Source of the DNA: Sabellastarte sp. h YS-2021
Taxonomy: Eukaryota; Annelida; Polychaeta; Sabellida; Sabellidae
Direction: 5' to 3'
DNA: 64,000 nt
Assembly: GCA_964017235.1 (NCBI GenBank)
Contig: OZ024931.1
Location: forward strand, 105,356,221-105,420,220
Position numbers and translations under genes: made by a program. The notes under the pieces were generated by a model that searched no databases, was not told where the DNA came from, and saw only the letters and a list, made by a program, of their open reading frames with translations. Of this stretch, positions 22,565-34,587 are shown one piece after another (position 1 is the first letter of the stretch; each line of letters begins with the position of its first letter).

Positions 22565-23349
22565 GTGGGTACTGTCTGAATTCATCATGCAATGCCATGC
22601 ATCAGTTTCACAAATTCCTATTACCTACCATGTAACCTACTAAATATTAATAGTCTAGTAAGACTCTTTCTGTCTGTTTACTAATCCACAGACAGTAGTC
22701 CACAAAATATTTAATGGAACTTTCTCAGTAGGTTTTTTAAATATGTTGTATTGAGTAGATTGTTAAATGTAGCACTGTAGTTTTTCACAGATCATGTGAC
22801 CTTCTATTGCTATGATTAGTGGTAAGCTCTCCTCAATAGAAGCCCTGCTAAGCCTGGTAGGTCCTAAGTATGAATTTAGTGGAACAGTTTGGTCACTCCT
22901 GTTAAGATCCTACCATGGTGTAGATTTAGTGGATACTATCTTCTGTATTAATTATGCCTTTATAAAACTGGTCCCAGGATTGTATGATTTATACATTCCA
23001 ATCTATAGCAGTAAAACCAGTGTAAATCTAGATATGGAAGTAGAGTAACAATTTTTCAGTCCCAGTGTGACAAAGGATATCACATTTGTCATTGTAAGTA
23101 GAAGCCCTTACTGTGGCTCTAACATCTGTCATATGATGAGAAGTAAGTTCTTTCAATAAATGTGTATGTCCATGATCATTGTTATCTGTTAAAATAGTGT
23201 TAAAATGTTATCTTATTTGAAGAGTTGAAGTGGTTATCATATTTTGAGAGATAAGCTAAATATCTTCGCTTGACCTGTTAGAAACACTGTATATAAATTA
23301 TTTGTGAATTTTGTAAGATCTGTGTAATTTCCCATGTCTGTATTTACAG

Positions 23350-23405
23350 TGATCATTGATTACTACATCAAGTGTCGGGCAGGATTCGGAGGTCCTTACA
23401 TAGAG
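23350..23405 (+). CDS. TTYH: TTYH exon 4: extracellular segment
   Basis: Acceptor tatttacag; donor GTAATT at 23406. The split codon G+TG gives Val, then IIDYYIKCRAGFGGPYIE, ending in phase 0. 'YY..C......P' matches the short Tyr-Tyr/Cys stretch that follows the DFC block in tweety proteins. The Cys probably pairs with another extracellular Cys. Confidence 0.88.
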
Positions 23406-23749
23406 GTAATTACAGAAAAAATGACACAGAATGAAAGACGTGATTTTGGCCAAAATATTGTATAACTCTTTTCAGAAAATAGTGGGAAAAGTTGTGTCTT
23501 GGTAAGGAATGCAGTTCAGAGGCCCATAAAGCCTACACAAAATAATGATGCCTATTGGGTGGAGGGTGGGGAATGCCCAAATATAACTAATGCTCTGACT
23601 TTTTGTGCTATTTAAGTTGGTGTCATTTTCCATCCGGTACAAAACAGAAAATTCCATATTTGTTATTCAACATGATATGAATCGTCCCCAATTTCAGTGA
23701 TTTAGAAGTCCCTACTTTGTAGGATCTAGGAGTCAATGAGCCTTAAAAT

Positions 23750-24420
23750 GGGACGCTCCACTTCATCAGTGTGAGCCGGGAGGAGTGACTTGTCTTGGCT
23801 GCATCTCAGAAACCGTGATGCAAAAGAAGTTCATACAGCAACTTTGTGATAGGAGACATGTGTATCAATTGTCTATGGTGTGACCTTGATTTGACCCGTG
23901 AATTTGCTATAGTGACCCTGATCTTGACTGGTCTGTATCTCAGAAATCGTAAGGTGCAGGAAGTTGATACATGTTAGTGACATTTAGTTGGGGACATACA
24001 TGTGCATCGTTATGGTTTAACTCTGATTTGACCTTTGACCTTTCCATAGTGACCCTGACCTTAAATCTTTTCTGAGATATATCTTGGAAACTGTAAGGTG
24101 TATGAAGTTGTTACTTGGTAGGTCTACTGGTTTGTGTGTGTAGGTGTACAGTGTCATGCTGTGAACTTTGTGTGACCTTTGACTTTGGCCCTGCCAAAAT
24201 ATTTTCATCTATCACATTTGACACATATTTCTCCTATCACAAAGTTGTATGGATTGCTGGAACTGATTATGTACTTTTATCTAATTGTACTGTCTCCATT
24301 GATACCTATACATCATTTAATAAATTGATCAAGTAATAAATTTTACAGTTTCATAACTTTTAGTTTACAAAGTAATGCTGTCATCATGCTATATAATCGT
24401 CTTCTTTTAATACTTTGTCT
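23750..24420 (+). repeat. old copy of the family-4 type repeat
   Basis: Contains 'ctgcatctcagaaaccgtgatg', 'tgtatctcagaaatcgtaaggtgcaggaagttgatac', 'tgaccttgatttgaccc' and then 'catttgacacatatttctcctatcacaaagttgtatggattgctgg', which matches 20660-20710. Strongly diverged from R1-R4, with no clear ends. Non-coding. Confidence 0.6.
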
Positions 24421-24654
24421 TTGAATATTGTAACATCTTTTCAGTGAAAAGATGACAAAAAATGGGGTAATAATGTGTCATTAATTTATTTAAAATTTGT
24501 CGGCGAGTTGATGTCTACGAGTTGTCTTGTCGGCTATTTGCTCATATACCATCTTGTTCAATGATCTTTCTCCCGTCAGTGAGCCTGAACATCTGGTGAT
24601 ATTTTGTGAAAATGTTTTGCACCAGCTGAATGTTTGGATGTCTTTTTATTGTAG

Positions 24655-24750
24655 GCTGTACAGCAGTCTACAGAACATCTGTTTAAACTGAATGACACAC
24701 TGAAGAGAACTCTCGAACTCACTGACAAACTGCACGTCCCCAGGAAGGAG
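24655..24750 (+). CDS. TTYH: TTYH exon 5: extracellular amphipathic helix
   Basis: Acceptor tattgtag; the donor GTTTGC at 24751 is weak. It reads AVQQSTEHLFKLNDTLKRTL, ELTDKLHVPRKE, phase 0 to phase 0. The charged heptad-like helix and the N-D-T sequence (a possible N-glycosylation site) fit the region between the conserved DFC and LTALV blocks. An alternative boundary a few bases away cannot be excluded because of the weak donor. Confidence 0.82.
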
Positions 24751-24850
24751 GTTTGCACTAATGTGTTTCTATGTATTAAAACCTGAGCTGGTATGTTTTA
24801 CATAATTAAATCAGTATAATTTCACTAGTTTTATTTAACTTCTGCACTTA

Positions 24851-24985
24851 AGGCCACTGTGGCACAGTGGTAACACACTCGCCTCCCCCCTGAGATTGGA
24901 GTTCAAATCCTGGCCCAACCTCAAGTGTGATAGGTGGTAGTTGCTTGTTGTTGGTCAACTCCGTACAATGCAGAACCTTGGCCAG
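24851..24985 (+). mobile_element. tRNA-derived SINE fragment
   Basis: Box A TGGCACAGTGGT (24860-24871) and box-B-like AGTTCAAATCC (about 24900-24910), followed by the body 'gataggtggtagttgcttg' shared with 21110-21300. The 3' end is indistinct. It lies in the intron between exons 5 and 6. Confidence 0.7.
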
Positions 24986-25283
24986 CTTTATATACTGCTT
25001 GTGTCCACCTTTCCAACTATCCGCCACAATATAACTGATATCAAGGTGCTACGTAGGACCTGGATTTCACCAGATCCAAAAGTAAATTTCTATGATACAG
25101 AAAGATATATAAATACCTTTGCAATCTGGACTGTTTGGCTGTTTTCACCTGTATTTACCTCTGTATTGATCAAATCAAGTGCCCATGACTGGCTGCACTG
25201 GCTGTTTGATTCCCCAGATTTCATATATGTTTACTTATACTCACCTGCATTACATGTCTGCTTGTATTTACCTGTCTGACCAG

Positions 25284-25423
25284 ATCCAGTACTACCTGTC
25301 TATGGTACAGGATGGTATGGACACCTGTACTGACCACCTGATCCGGCTGACTGCACTGGTTGAATGCTCCAGTCTACACAAAGACTACGTCCATGCTCTG
25401 GAGGTCGTTTGTGACATGGGACT
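25284..25423 (+). CDS. TTYH: TTYH exon 6: LTALV-C-LH-DY block
   Basis: Acceptor ctgaccag; donor GTGAGT at 25424. It reads IQYYLSMVQDGMDTCTDHLI, RLTALVECSSLHKDYVHALE, VVCDMG and leaves 2 nt. LTALVxCxxLHxDYxxAL followed by Cys is the best conserved tweety block just before the last membrane segment. The Cys residues are expected to form extracellular disulphides. Confidence 0.94.
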
Positions 25424-26575
25424 GTGAGTCTGGCTTATCTCTCTGTGAAAACCATTCAAAAATTATACTGATAATTCACCACATTGTCACAAAAGTATGT
25501 TCCTGAAATTAATTTGTAATTGAACGATTCATTATTTCATTATTTAATCAGGAATATATATTGATTGAAACATTTTTGTAAATAATCTGAAACCTGTCAG
25601 GTATTGATAAAATTACAGTTGATTAGAATTTAAAATTCTTTAAATTTAACTTGTGATATTGGATGGTTATTTCTTATTTATCTGATATTTACTGTAAAAA
25701 CTTCCAAAACTATATTGAGCTAAGAAGCCTTTGTGATTGGCTATACATTATCACATAACTCTATAACTTAAATGTAATAAGCCTATTACTTATAATCCCA
25801 AATAGTTACTGCACATTCATGAAAATACCTTTCATCTTTTTATGTTGGAATTTTAAATGGAAACCTCCCTTAATTCTAATATGAAAAGAGGTCATTTGAA
25901 AAAATAAAATATATTTTTACTGACCGTGACTCAGTTTTAGTGTAAATATTTATAAATACCAAACACTAGAACATATCAGTTGGAAACACCAAAACAAATT
26001 ACTATATTATCCAAAACAAAAATCAAATTCAATTTTTAAAAAAATGTACATAAAGGAAAGATATTTGAAACTATAGACAAAATTCCCCCTACTTGAAACA
26101 TTATTTGTGAAATACCCAGACATTTGATGTAAGTTATCAGAAAATTGAGTCCCTTAAATTGGAATTGTTAAATATGAGGAAAATGTAATTTACGAATTGA
26201 AAATATGAAACTGAACAGTGATTCTTATATTTTGAGTATGCTGTATTTTTGTCACACTGATGTTCTTTGCAAATAACTTTTTTCTTTCACATACTCACTG
26301 CCTTGGTTCAGTGAACCTGTAAAATAACAATACTGATATACAATGTATTGGGGAATTGTATATTCTCTGGAAATTTTGAAAAAAACTTGAATTCTCTGGC
26401 CCATAAAGGCATATGTGTAATCAGTGAAAATTTACTGGTGCTTCCATTTTCTTATTGCTTATGGAAACCATTTTTTTTTCTAGGCCTGTCGTGGAGAGTT
26501 TTGAACCTGTTGTAGTTTTACTAGAACTAAGTTTTCGTTCTAGTTAATTGTTGCCATTCTTTTTGTTATATTTAG
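25424..26575 (+). other. intron between exons 6 and 7
   Basis: AT-rich intron with no recognisable repeat, RNA gene or exon. It ends with the acceptor ttatatttag. Confidence 0.7.
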
Positions 26576-26677
26576 ACCGGGTCTGGTGTTCTTGCTTCTG
26601 TCCTGTATCCTGTGTGGACTGTTCTTCACCATTCTAGTCATTCTCGCCTCTAGAGCCTGGCGACATTTCAGCAGAAG
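26576..26677 (+). CDS. TTYH: TTYH exon 7: last membrane segment
   Basis: Acceptor tatatttag; donor GTAAAA at 26678. Split codon CT+A = Leu, then PGLVFLLLSCILCGLFFTIL, VILASRAWRHFSR, leaving 2 nt. A 24-residue hydrophobic helix followed by RAWRHF is the conserved exit of the final tweety membrane segment into the cytoplasm. Confidence 0.94.
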
Positions 26678-27342
26678 GTAAAACTTTCACTTCTGTAATG
26701 TATTTGTATAACAACACAATCCAAGTGCCATAAGCACATAATTAAATGCAAACACTGCCATATATCTCAGTGAAACATCAGAAATTGGGAAAATGATTAA
26801 CCACAACTGCTTTCCCTTCTGTTAAATTTTAATTACTACTTTATATCTTCATAAATTTTCAATTTATGACATACTTGTGTAAAATGATTTTGTAAGTTAA
26901 TTCTTGTTGTGATTTTATGACAAGTTTTTTTTTACTTTTCATCATCATACCCTGTTTATATATTTCATCTTTTTCACATTTCAAGTGAATTATTATAATT
27001 TATTAAAAATATATAGTAGTTATTTGTCCAATCACTGTTGGATATAAACGATCGCAATCATCTTGAGTAAAATACAAAATGTTAGTAATTTGTCACCCAG
27101 TGTGGAAGATTTCCTTGCTGTACAAAACCAGCTTCTGTATGAAGTGTCATGTGATACATATGCTCTGCATGATTTGACTCTCAGAATCAAACCCATTAAT
27201 CAGTTGGGATTTTAAGAACATAAATACTTTGGAAACAATGAGATTACGATTAGAGGTTGTGGATTAACAAGACATTTAAAATCTATACTGCTAATTTAAA
27301 GAATCCTCTAAAAGTTCAGTGATTTTGAACAAAATTCAATCA

Positions 27343-28009
27343 GGGCCCGTATTCACAAAGATTCTTTGAATTTTTCTTAGAATTACATTTAAGTCTAAGA
27401 AAAAATCTTTGCTAAGAATATTCTTATTCTTAGAATAAAACCCTATTCACAAAACAATTCTTAGCTAAAAATAATTCTAAGAATAGAAGTAAAAGGAAAT
27501 GTATGCAATTCTTAGAATTTTTCTTAGACTAAGTGTAATTCTAAGAAAAATTCTAAGAATACAGATCTTGGCCTATGTGAACAAAAAACTGGAATTTTTA
27601 AAATAATACAAAGAGGCTGTATTTCGTTACAGTACACACAATTGGCAACTAATATGTAACACTCTGTTCTGAATGTCGATTTGCAATCAGTTGCTGCACT
27701 ATAATCATCAAAATAACTATTTTTCTTAAGTTAAGCATCCTATGTGCCATTCTTAGATTTAAACAAAATTCTTAGAAAATTCTAAGAATAAGAGTTTTGT
27801 GAATAGCAAATTCTTATTCTTAGAATTATTCTAAGAATGGTTTTTATTCTTAGAATTTTTCTAAGAATAAGTATAATTCTAAGAATAAGAATCTTTGTGA
27901 ATAGGAAAATTCTTATTCTTAGAATTTTTCTAAGAAAAATGACAATTCTAAGAAAAATTCTAAGAATAAGACTAATTCTAAGAATAAGAATCTTTGTGAA
28001 TACGGGCCC
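27343..28009. mobile_element. foldback MITE rich in TTCTTAGAAT
   Basis: Perfect terminal inverted repeats of 24 bp start GGGCCCGTATTCACAAAG (27343-27366 and 27986-28009). The interior is packed with short palindromic motifs TTCTTAGAATT/AATTCTAAGAA on both arms, leaving a central unique part (about 27560-27760). The whole element can fold into a long hairpin. Length 667 bp; no coding capacity. The target duplication is unclear (flanks 'ca' and 'ag'). The superfamily cannot be assigned from the sequence alone. Confidence 0.88.
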
Positions 28010-28303
28010 AGTGCTCCTTTGGAGTTACATGTTTCAAAATTTAATTCCCATAGTTTAAACTCATTTAGGGGGTTCCAGGTAAGAATATAAAGCATGTCCA
28101 AAATCATTTTGACTTGTTTCGGGGGCTTATGTTGCTGAGTTGAGGTTGATGGTTGTGGGTTTGAATCCTAATCATAACCTGTTGGAGCTTGAAAGTTTAT
28201 TTGCGCAGTTCCACTTTTTTCCACTAAGACAGTTTACTGTCAGATTTGTTGAATAATGTGGAAAACGAACACCAGTTGACTGAGCTAACTATGGTTATTT
28301 CAG

Positions 28304-28333
28304 TGTGTACACAGAGAGGGAGGAGGCAGCTCC
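28304..28333 (+). CDS. TTYH: TTYH exon 8: 30-nt microexon
   Basis: Acceptor ttatttcag; donor GTAAGT at 28334. AG+T gives Ser, then VYTEREEAA and 2 nt (CC). Phases match exon 7 on the left and exon 9 on the right (and also the two broken copies of exon 9). It lies just after the last membrane segment, in the cytoplasmic tail, and at 30 nt could be skipped without changing frame. Confidence 0.75.
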
Positions 28334-29340
28334 GTAAGTCTATCTGGTCATGTGACCTTTGCTTCTAGATGTTGTATTTGTGTCAAGCAGTCAGATCTAG
28401 GTCTGACTATTGTCAGAGTAAAGGAGAGCAAATGGTCTGCCGGACATTGCACCTGTTGTAACTACGTAAAAAGAATTTGAAGTTCATGGGAGAGTTATTT
28501 AAATTGTATGAAAATAATGTTACAATTGTATCAAATGCCATTCCATTTGAAGACGTTAAACAAGTGTTCAATATGTTACTTACCAATGGTATATTTTGAA
28601 ATGCGGCATGTTTATACACTAAATTGTCTTTGATGTACTTCTAATTTTGGTTCAGCCATATTTTGGACATTTGCAAACCCTTCCATAAGACACACAATCA
28701 TACCCTTTAAGATTGTATAACTTTTGCAAAACGTTACCATCTCATTTCAAAGTTACCACTATTTTCCGCACTCCCAACAAGTCAGAGCTTTAAATGGGTC
28801 GTTGGCTGTTATGTTAACATTGACTGTTATGTTAACGTTGGCCATTATGTTAATTGTTATGATACCCATTTTTATAATAAACTTTGTCTGGCATATGTAT
28901 TTCCTCTCTTTTACTTTGTAATGTTGAGTGACCAGTGGTGTTGTTTCTTCTCAGACAATTATGTGTATTCACAACCAAATTACTGTAAATATTTTGTCTT
29001 TATTGGCAGAAATTTGATGTTGTAAGATCAGTGTGTTGCATTCATGCATCTTATAAGAATTTGTATATTGACACCATTGTCATGATTGACACTGTGATTC
29101 TCACAAAACCCGTTTAAAACATCTTTCAATATCCATTCAATAAAAGATGTCAGGTTTCCGATATTTCAGGGACAATTTTTATGATTTGGCAAATCATTTT
29201 ATGTTTGCATGTTGTGCATGTAAATTAGAGCCTTTTGATGCTATCTATTATCTGTGTATGAGTGTATGTATGGTATATTATTCCCTGACCATTTTGGTTA
29301 CATCTATGTTAATATTTTCAATTTCATATCTGGATGACTC
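28334..29340 (+). other. start of the 19-kb intron
   Basis: Mostly unassigned AT-rich DNA. A short direct repeat '(ttatgttaac(a/g)ttg)n' lies at about 28805-28860. No gene recognised. Confidence 0.5.
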
Positions 29341-29645
29341 GTGTCAAACAGTTTGGTAATAGTTTTACTTTTGATGCTCCCACTGTGTGGAATGCTCTTC
29401 CTGATGAGATTCGTGCCTCTCCCTCCCTGGCCTCCTTCAGAAAGCAGCTTAAAACCTACCTGTACACCAAAGCATACCCACCTTAGCCTGGATCATTCCC
29501 CTGGCATTCTCCGTAGTGCTTGACCCCTCTTATGTCCCTGGATACAAAAATTTTGATGACTGCTTTTTGTTTTGTTGCGCCTTAGAGTCCTCTTGTTTGG
29601 GGAGATTAAGCGCTATAAAAGTCCAATTAGAATTAGAATGTATTT
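29341..29645 (+). mobile_element. LINE 3' end fragment
   Basis: Encodes the last RT residues TFDAPTVWNALPDEIRASPS, LASFRKQLKTYLYTKAYPP and a stop (to about 29487). A 3' untranslated region follows, ending 'aagcgctataaaagtccaattagaattagaat'. This is the very end of an L2/CR1/Rex1-like LINE, related to but distinct from the copy at 7.2-8.1 kb. Confidence 0.85.
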
Positions 29646-30779
29646 ATCCCTGCATTTTAACCCCTTACAGGCTAAGGTAAAGGTTCATCTAGGAACAATG
29701 AGTTTGTATGTCAGATGTTTTCTGGCATGGTTTGAACTGAACTACCATAATCTAGCAAGTGGAGGAAGGCCATGAAATAGTCCACCAATTATGATGTGGA
29801 GGTGAAATATGTCAAGCTCTCAAATGAAATATTGAGAAATTGTTATTGTAAAAGATTTCAGTTACAAATACACAAAATATTCATGAAAACACACTGTGCC
29901 AATTCTTTGCAAGCTATTCAGCACTGATTGTACCGTTCAGTCAACAGCTTATTTTGATATGACCCCCACAATGAGATGAACATCAAGTTAAACCTCAAGT
30001 GTTTCAGAGAGTCCTCCTATTACTGTGACTAGTGAGCTTAAAATCGACAGCGTCAGAGGTTTTATGTATTGAACGATGTATCAACATGTACAGATTCTGT
30101 GATCAGTGAAGGAAATCGGGCACATATATCTGGAGTTTGCTTAACTTTGTAATATTTTCAATAATCTTCCAATAAGATAATGTGACTTTGTATTTTTGCT
30201 TCCAGTAACACTATGAAGTCTGTTAGATACTGGATGCCTTGTTCACTATCATGGATCTTCCTTAGGCTTGGCTATGTTCTTTCGTCCACTGTATTATCAT
30301 TGTGAAAACTCTTTCTTTGGGCAGCATGTGTGTCCTGTTTTTCTGGCAAAATGTTTCACCGTTCAATTGTAATTTCTTTTTTCTATTCTTAACTTTTACT
30401 TGGTGCATGGGCTTGAAGCTTGGTGATTTCTGTTGTGCTTTGTTCTTATGGATTTGAGTATGAGCAATTCACTGTGCAGATGTCTTCATAAAAGCAAAAC
30501 AACTGCACTGCATAACTGTAAATTTTGGTGTGGGCCACATTAAAGTCCAGGCAGATTAAAATCTGAGATCCAAATTTTCATTTGGCCAGTGACATGAACA
30601 CTTCATTAAGTGAACCATGAACATGTGTGTGGTATCAACCAACGGGCGAAGACTGTGGCCAGGAGATTATAAAACGCCTTCCATATGTGTGTGCATGCTT
30701 CCATATGTCACATTTTTACATAAACCTTTTTATCTCATTCATTTATAATGATATCTTCACCTAATTTACAGGGAATGTT
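29646..30779. other. intron, nothing recognised
   Basis: Unassigned non-coding DNA within the large intron. Confidence 0.5.
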
Positions 30780-31850
30780 TATGACTATGAAAAACATGCC
30801 TGATTAAAATTTTTGCCTCATTTTGAAAAACAAAATGGCTGCCATAGCCGATTGTTTGAAAATTATTAAGATGCTCTTAAACTTCAAATGTTGCAGATAG
30901 CTTCATCAGATTTGCACAAATTAAGATATTTATATGACTAGGAAAGCTAGCTTAATACTAATTTGGCCTAGTTTGAAAACATAATGGCCGCATTGTCGCA
31001 TGTTAAATGTCAAATGGGGTTATCCTATTAAAAAGGCCTTATCTCTCTTATGAAAGCTAGCCTGATACTAATTTGGGCAAGTTTTGAAAACAAAATTGCA
31101 CGGTTAATGTCAAATGGGGTTATCATATGAAAAAGGCCTTATATCTCTCGTATCATTGCTCCTAGAGGTTCAGAATGTGAAAATACCTTATAGGAAGTCA
31201 TGGCCTGGGAAGCTTGTTCAAGTGTTGAATTGGAGCTTTGACCCCTACTTCAAGGTCAGATGCATTACGCTAAAACGCTCTTATATCATCCTTATTATTG
31301 GTCCTAGGGCTTCATAATGTAAAAACAGCCCATGGGAAATCATGGCCTGGGAATCTTTTCCAAGTATTCAATTTGAACTTTGACCCCTGCTTCAAGGTCA
31401 AATGGGATCATCATGCAAAAACACCCTTATATCTCAATTATTATTGGTACCAGGGCTTCAGAATGTAAAAGTGGCCGATGGGAAGTAGTGGCCTGCAAAT
31501 GTTTTGCCTGTGAAAAATTTTGGCCTCATTTCGAAAAACAAAGTGACTGCCTTAGCTGATTGTTTGAAAATCATTAAGATGCTCTAAATCTTGAAATATT
31601 GCAGCTAGTTCATCAAGCTTGCACAAAAGATATATGGCTAGGAAAACTAGCATGATAGCAATTTTACCCATGTTTTGATAACGAAATGTTATCATGCCAT
31701 ATCACATGTTTTATGTCAAATGGGGTTATATTATTAAAGAGGCCTTGTGTCTTCCTTTTTATTGCTCCTAGGGATTCAGAATGTGAAAACAGCTAATAGG
31801 AATCAAGGTCCGAGACTTTTTGCGAAATGGTGAATTTGACCCTTGACCTC
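30780..31850. repeat. tandem/interspersed repeat, ~130-bp units
   Basis: Units near 31000-31110, 31110-31260, 31260-31400, 31400-31500 and 31690-31850 share 'tcaaatggggttatc', 'aaaaggccttatatctc', 'attgctcctagaggttcagaatgtgaaaa', 'aggaa(g/a)tcatggcctggga' and 'tttgacccctacttcaaggtca'. A longer outer unit ('cattttgaaaaacaaa(a/g)tg(g/a)ctgcc') occurs twice (30800s and 31520s). Related sequence lies at 53360-53600. Non-coding. Confidence 0.75.
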
Positions 31851-32044
31851 TTCTTCAATGTCTTACTACAAAAGCCTTCTATCTCCCTTGGATCCCCATC
31901 ATCAATGATCCTAACTACTGGAGAGAACTACTGCAGCAGTAGTCTTGGTTTACTTCTGTGTCAATGTCTAAATCCTTTGGTTTATTTCTGTAACCGAACC
32001 CAAGTGACAAAATCACTGCTACAGGGTTGTCTAGTAGGGATTTC

Positions 32045-32265
32045 TCTTATAGCTTACCAGGTAGAGTGTGGGGCTGTCAGTGAGAGGGTGTGGGTTCGAA
32101 TCCAGTGTAAACCTGGCCCTGTGACATTTAATGCCCAGTAAGGGACTGGCTAGTGTGGGTGGATATTAACAGCACAGTGGGATAAGGATTTTCCCTTATT
32201 GCTTAACTTTTAGAGTGTGGGTCTCTGGAGTTGAAAGAATGGTCTTGAGTGTGAGTCCCAGAAAA
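32045..32265 (+). repeat. tandem tRNA-like SINE heads
   Basis: The first copy has 'atagcttaccaggtagagtgtgg' and a perfect box B GGTTCGAATCC (about 32092-32102). A second, weaker copy follows at about 32190-32260 ('ttgcttaacttttagagtgtgggtctc...gagtgtgagtccca'). There is no acceptor stem, so this is not a tRNA gene. It is probably a SINE with a duplicated head. Confidence 0.6.
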
Positions 32266-34189
32266 TCTTATTCTGTGACATTTCAATGAATTTTTATATA
32301 TGGTTTTTGCATCTTGTTTCTAGAGGTTTAGTTATATTTCCAGGCAGTTTATTTTAATTAAAAGGATATAAATTAAAAATGTGTTATTGCTTTGCCACAT
32401 TGGATTATTTTTCAGAATTTTCACATTACCATAATTTTGATTTAGTTATGAAAATATGTGCTTTTGTGAGCTTATATAATCATATTGGACAGTTTTGACA
32501 TGTTGAATGTTATACATATTAACTGCATGCAAAGGTTTGAAGTTTTGCTTAAGCTTGCATGTATGTATGGAAACTATGAAGTTTATGAATCTATAATTAA
32601 ACATTTGAAAAGATGCTATGGTGGATTCATGCTGGTTGTCATGCCACTGTAAAGGCCTGTACATGACCAATGCGACACGATATGAGACAATATGATCCAA
32701 TTATAAAGTTAAAAAACATTTGATATACCTTTGCTCTTCGCAATGAGACAATACAAGTGATTATGAAATAATTTTTTTCATTTTGAAGAATTTTCAAGCT
32801 TTTATGAGATCAGAAGTCAGCATTTACAAGAGACCTCCAGGTTAAATTAACAGAACTTTTAATTTCTGGGTCAATCTAAAAACTTTTTACCATGCCTTCA
32901 GTTTAAAGGGGGCTCATATTTGAGGTTTTTGTATGAGACCATATCAGTTTGGTGTGTATGGGCCGTTACTGACACGTTGTGTGTTCTGCTTTCTTCTTCA
33001 ATAGAAACAGTATAAATGTATTTCTGACACTGACCTGCTTAAGTCATGGAAAAAAAATTTTTTTTTTTCACATGAAGAGTTTGTGGAGCATGGAGTTTTG
33101 ACATTTATCAAGGTTGTGTGATCTAAATCATAGAGTATGACTTGTAGCTAAATTAAGTGGGCATGTAAATTAAAACTGTAAAATATAAAAATATATGTCA
33201 CAGGGAAAAGTCAAGTTCAAGGGAAATTCAAGTTGCACTGGGTGAACTCCAGTTGGAGTTAGCATTAGGAGAACCTGAAATTGAGTTTCTGCTGTGATGT
33301 ATATGACCCATTACAGAAGGTTTACTTTTGACATGGTTTGGTTTGTACTACTGAATTATTGCTTTTAGTAACTGAGAATGTCTCGAGAGCTGACGAAAAC
33401 ATTGGTTGGTATGTAAATAAAGTGTCAGTTCTCCTTGGGTATTTTTTTCAAGTAAATATTTTAAATGATGTATAAATTCAAAGAAAAGAACAAAATATAT
33501 TTAATTATTTTGTCCCAGTCTTTATTCTGTGCTAGTTAGAATGTCAACAAGATCTCTCTATGTCTGAGAGTGTGTGTTCTGATTGCTGTTGCTTTCTATC
33601 CATTTGCAGGCAATTGTTCCAGTCATTTGATTCTTTCCACCATCAGCCCAAGGAACAGAGCTTTAAGTTAAGCTGCATCTCTGGCAGCTCCATATGTAGT
33701 TCCAGTGAAGTGTACAAGCTTGATGTCATCAGTAATGGGTCTGAAATACTCCAAAATTTAAGCTTGAAACACCCGTCTTCTTAGATCTGAACTATCTGTC
33801 ACACATATGTATATTTCCTGTAATTATATGAGAGTACACTGGTCAGTTTTAATTGCAGTGGAAAAAAACTCCTTCATTCCTAGCTCATAGTCTTTTTCTG
33901 TCATATATATCCCATATATCATGCACTGGGTTTGTTTATGCAGTTACTTCTCTCTTCTGGTACAATAGCAATTGTGTTGATTCATAGATCCTCAGCAGTA
34001 TATAGTCTTATGTGATAATATTCAGAACAACTACAGCTTTTGATATTTTGCAAAAATTCAAGGAAAGCTAAAATAATCTTTGTGTGAATATTTTGTTTTT
34101 GGTGATGGCCAAGGCTATATCTTCCAGTACATTGCCTGTTAGATTAAATTTTCCTGCCTTTGACCACTTATCACTTCAAAAAATCAAAT
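32266..34189. other. intron, nothing recognised
   Basis: Unassigned AT-rich non-coding DNA; no terminal repeats or protein homology seen. Confidence 0.5.
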
Positions 34190-34197
34190 AAGTTTTG

Positions 34198-34587
34198 TAG
34201 GGCTGCGAACGAGTACTCGATCCGCGGTAAACGAGTCGATCTTGGCTAGTACTCGAGTCCATTTTAAGTACTCGGTTACTCGCGAGGTATTGTATTATCG
34301 CCTATGTAATGAAACGTTTGTGTAAAATATGCTGCATTTCAGCATTTCCGTCACATAACATCAATTAAAGTTGTTGTTTTCCCTTGAAAACCTATAAGTT
34401 ACTCCATAATCTATAATATCTGGTTAAATAGGAGACATTTTTCTTCAAAAGTTTCATTTCCGGAATCGACTATTTCTTTACAGAAGACTTCTAATGGTGG
34501 AAACTAAATCTCGCAGTTACTCGAATTCGGGCCGGTTGTCAGAGGGCGAGTACTCGATGCCGTTTTTTTGTACCCGTCACAGCCCTA
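34198..34587. mobile_element. hAT-type MITE with 8-bp target duplication
   Basis: The ends TAGGGCTGCGAACGAG and (inverted) TAGGGCTGTGACGGGTAC are flanked by an exact 8-bp direct repeat AAGTTTTG (34190-34197 and 34588-34595). Subterminal CGAGTACTCG palindromes occur at both ends. An 8-bp target duplication with TAGGGCTG-type ends is characteristic of hAT elements. At 390 bp with no coding frame it is non-autonomous. It is well preserved, so insertion may be fairly recent. Confidence 0.93.

Noticed and set aside
32045-32110. possible tRNA gene (perfect box B GGTTCGAATCC)
   Set aside because: No pairing acceptor stem or plausible anticodon arm. A second degraded copy follows, as in SINEs.
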